From NCBI GenBank assembly GCA_937906285.1, contig CALCWL010000553.1:1-8020 (forward strand): a DNA stretch of 8,020 nt, written 5' to 3'. Positions 5,779-8,020 of this stretch are shown piece by piece (position 1 is the stretch's first letter; each line of letters begins with the position of its first letter). A program made the translations under genes and the position numbers. This DNA comes from an uncultured Rhodanobacter sp. (GTDB lineage: Bacteria > Pseudomonadota > Gammaproteobacteria > Xanthomonadales > Rhodanobacteraceae). The notes under the pieces were generated by a model that worked only from the letters and a program-made list of their open reading frames with translations, ran no database searches and was not told the origin of the DNA.

Positions 5779-5785
5779 CAGCACC

Positions 5786-8020
<2,235 letters not shown>

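Overview
This is a high-GC stretch of an ordinary gammaproteobacterial chromosome. The gene content and protein character fit the Xanthomonadales best (a Xanthomonas, Dyella or Rhodanobacter-like organism). The main clues are a KdkA-type Kdo kinase divergent from an OpsX-type heptosyltransferase and a tRNA-Ser / 4.5S RNA / dnaX cluster. The lineage is inferred from content, not from a database match. I see no insertion sequence, phage gene, CRISPR array or integration scar.

Layout, left to right. Positions 1-1872 are all on the minus strand and read, in transcription order, tRNA-Ser(GGA) (1872-1780), the 4.5S signal recognition particle RNA ffs (1694-1582) and dnaX (start 1507, running off the left edge). 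dnaX encodes the tau subunit of the DNA polymerase III clamp loader. Positions 1989-3472 hold a minus-strand two-gene operon. kdkA (Kdo kinase, a lipopolysaccharide inner-core enzyme) overlaps by four bases with a metallo-beta-lactamase-fold hydrolase of unknown substrate. Divergent from kdkA is a GT9 heptosyltransferase (3550-4593, probably opsX). It converges with a LysR-family regulator on the minus strand (4613-5542). The regulator is divergent from acnA (aconitate hydratase A, from 5786 off the right edge) across a 243-bp intergenic region. That region holds a perfect 7-bp inverted repeat and a plausible acnA promoter.

Functional logic: the kdkA/opsX pair is coherent. In bacteria with a single Kdo residue, the Kdo is phosphorylated by KdkA and OpsX-type enzymes add the first heptose to Kdo-phosphate. 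The LysR regulator/acnA pair has the usual arrangement of a regulator divergent from its target. The regulator resembles OxyR in its effector domain but contains no cysteine at all, so it cannot use the OxyR disulfide switch. No dramatic new system is visible. The points most worth following are this cysteine-free OxyR-like regulator, the hydrolase coupled to kdkA, and the unusual CAACAG-rich spacer between tRNA-Ser and ffs.
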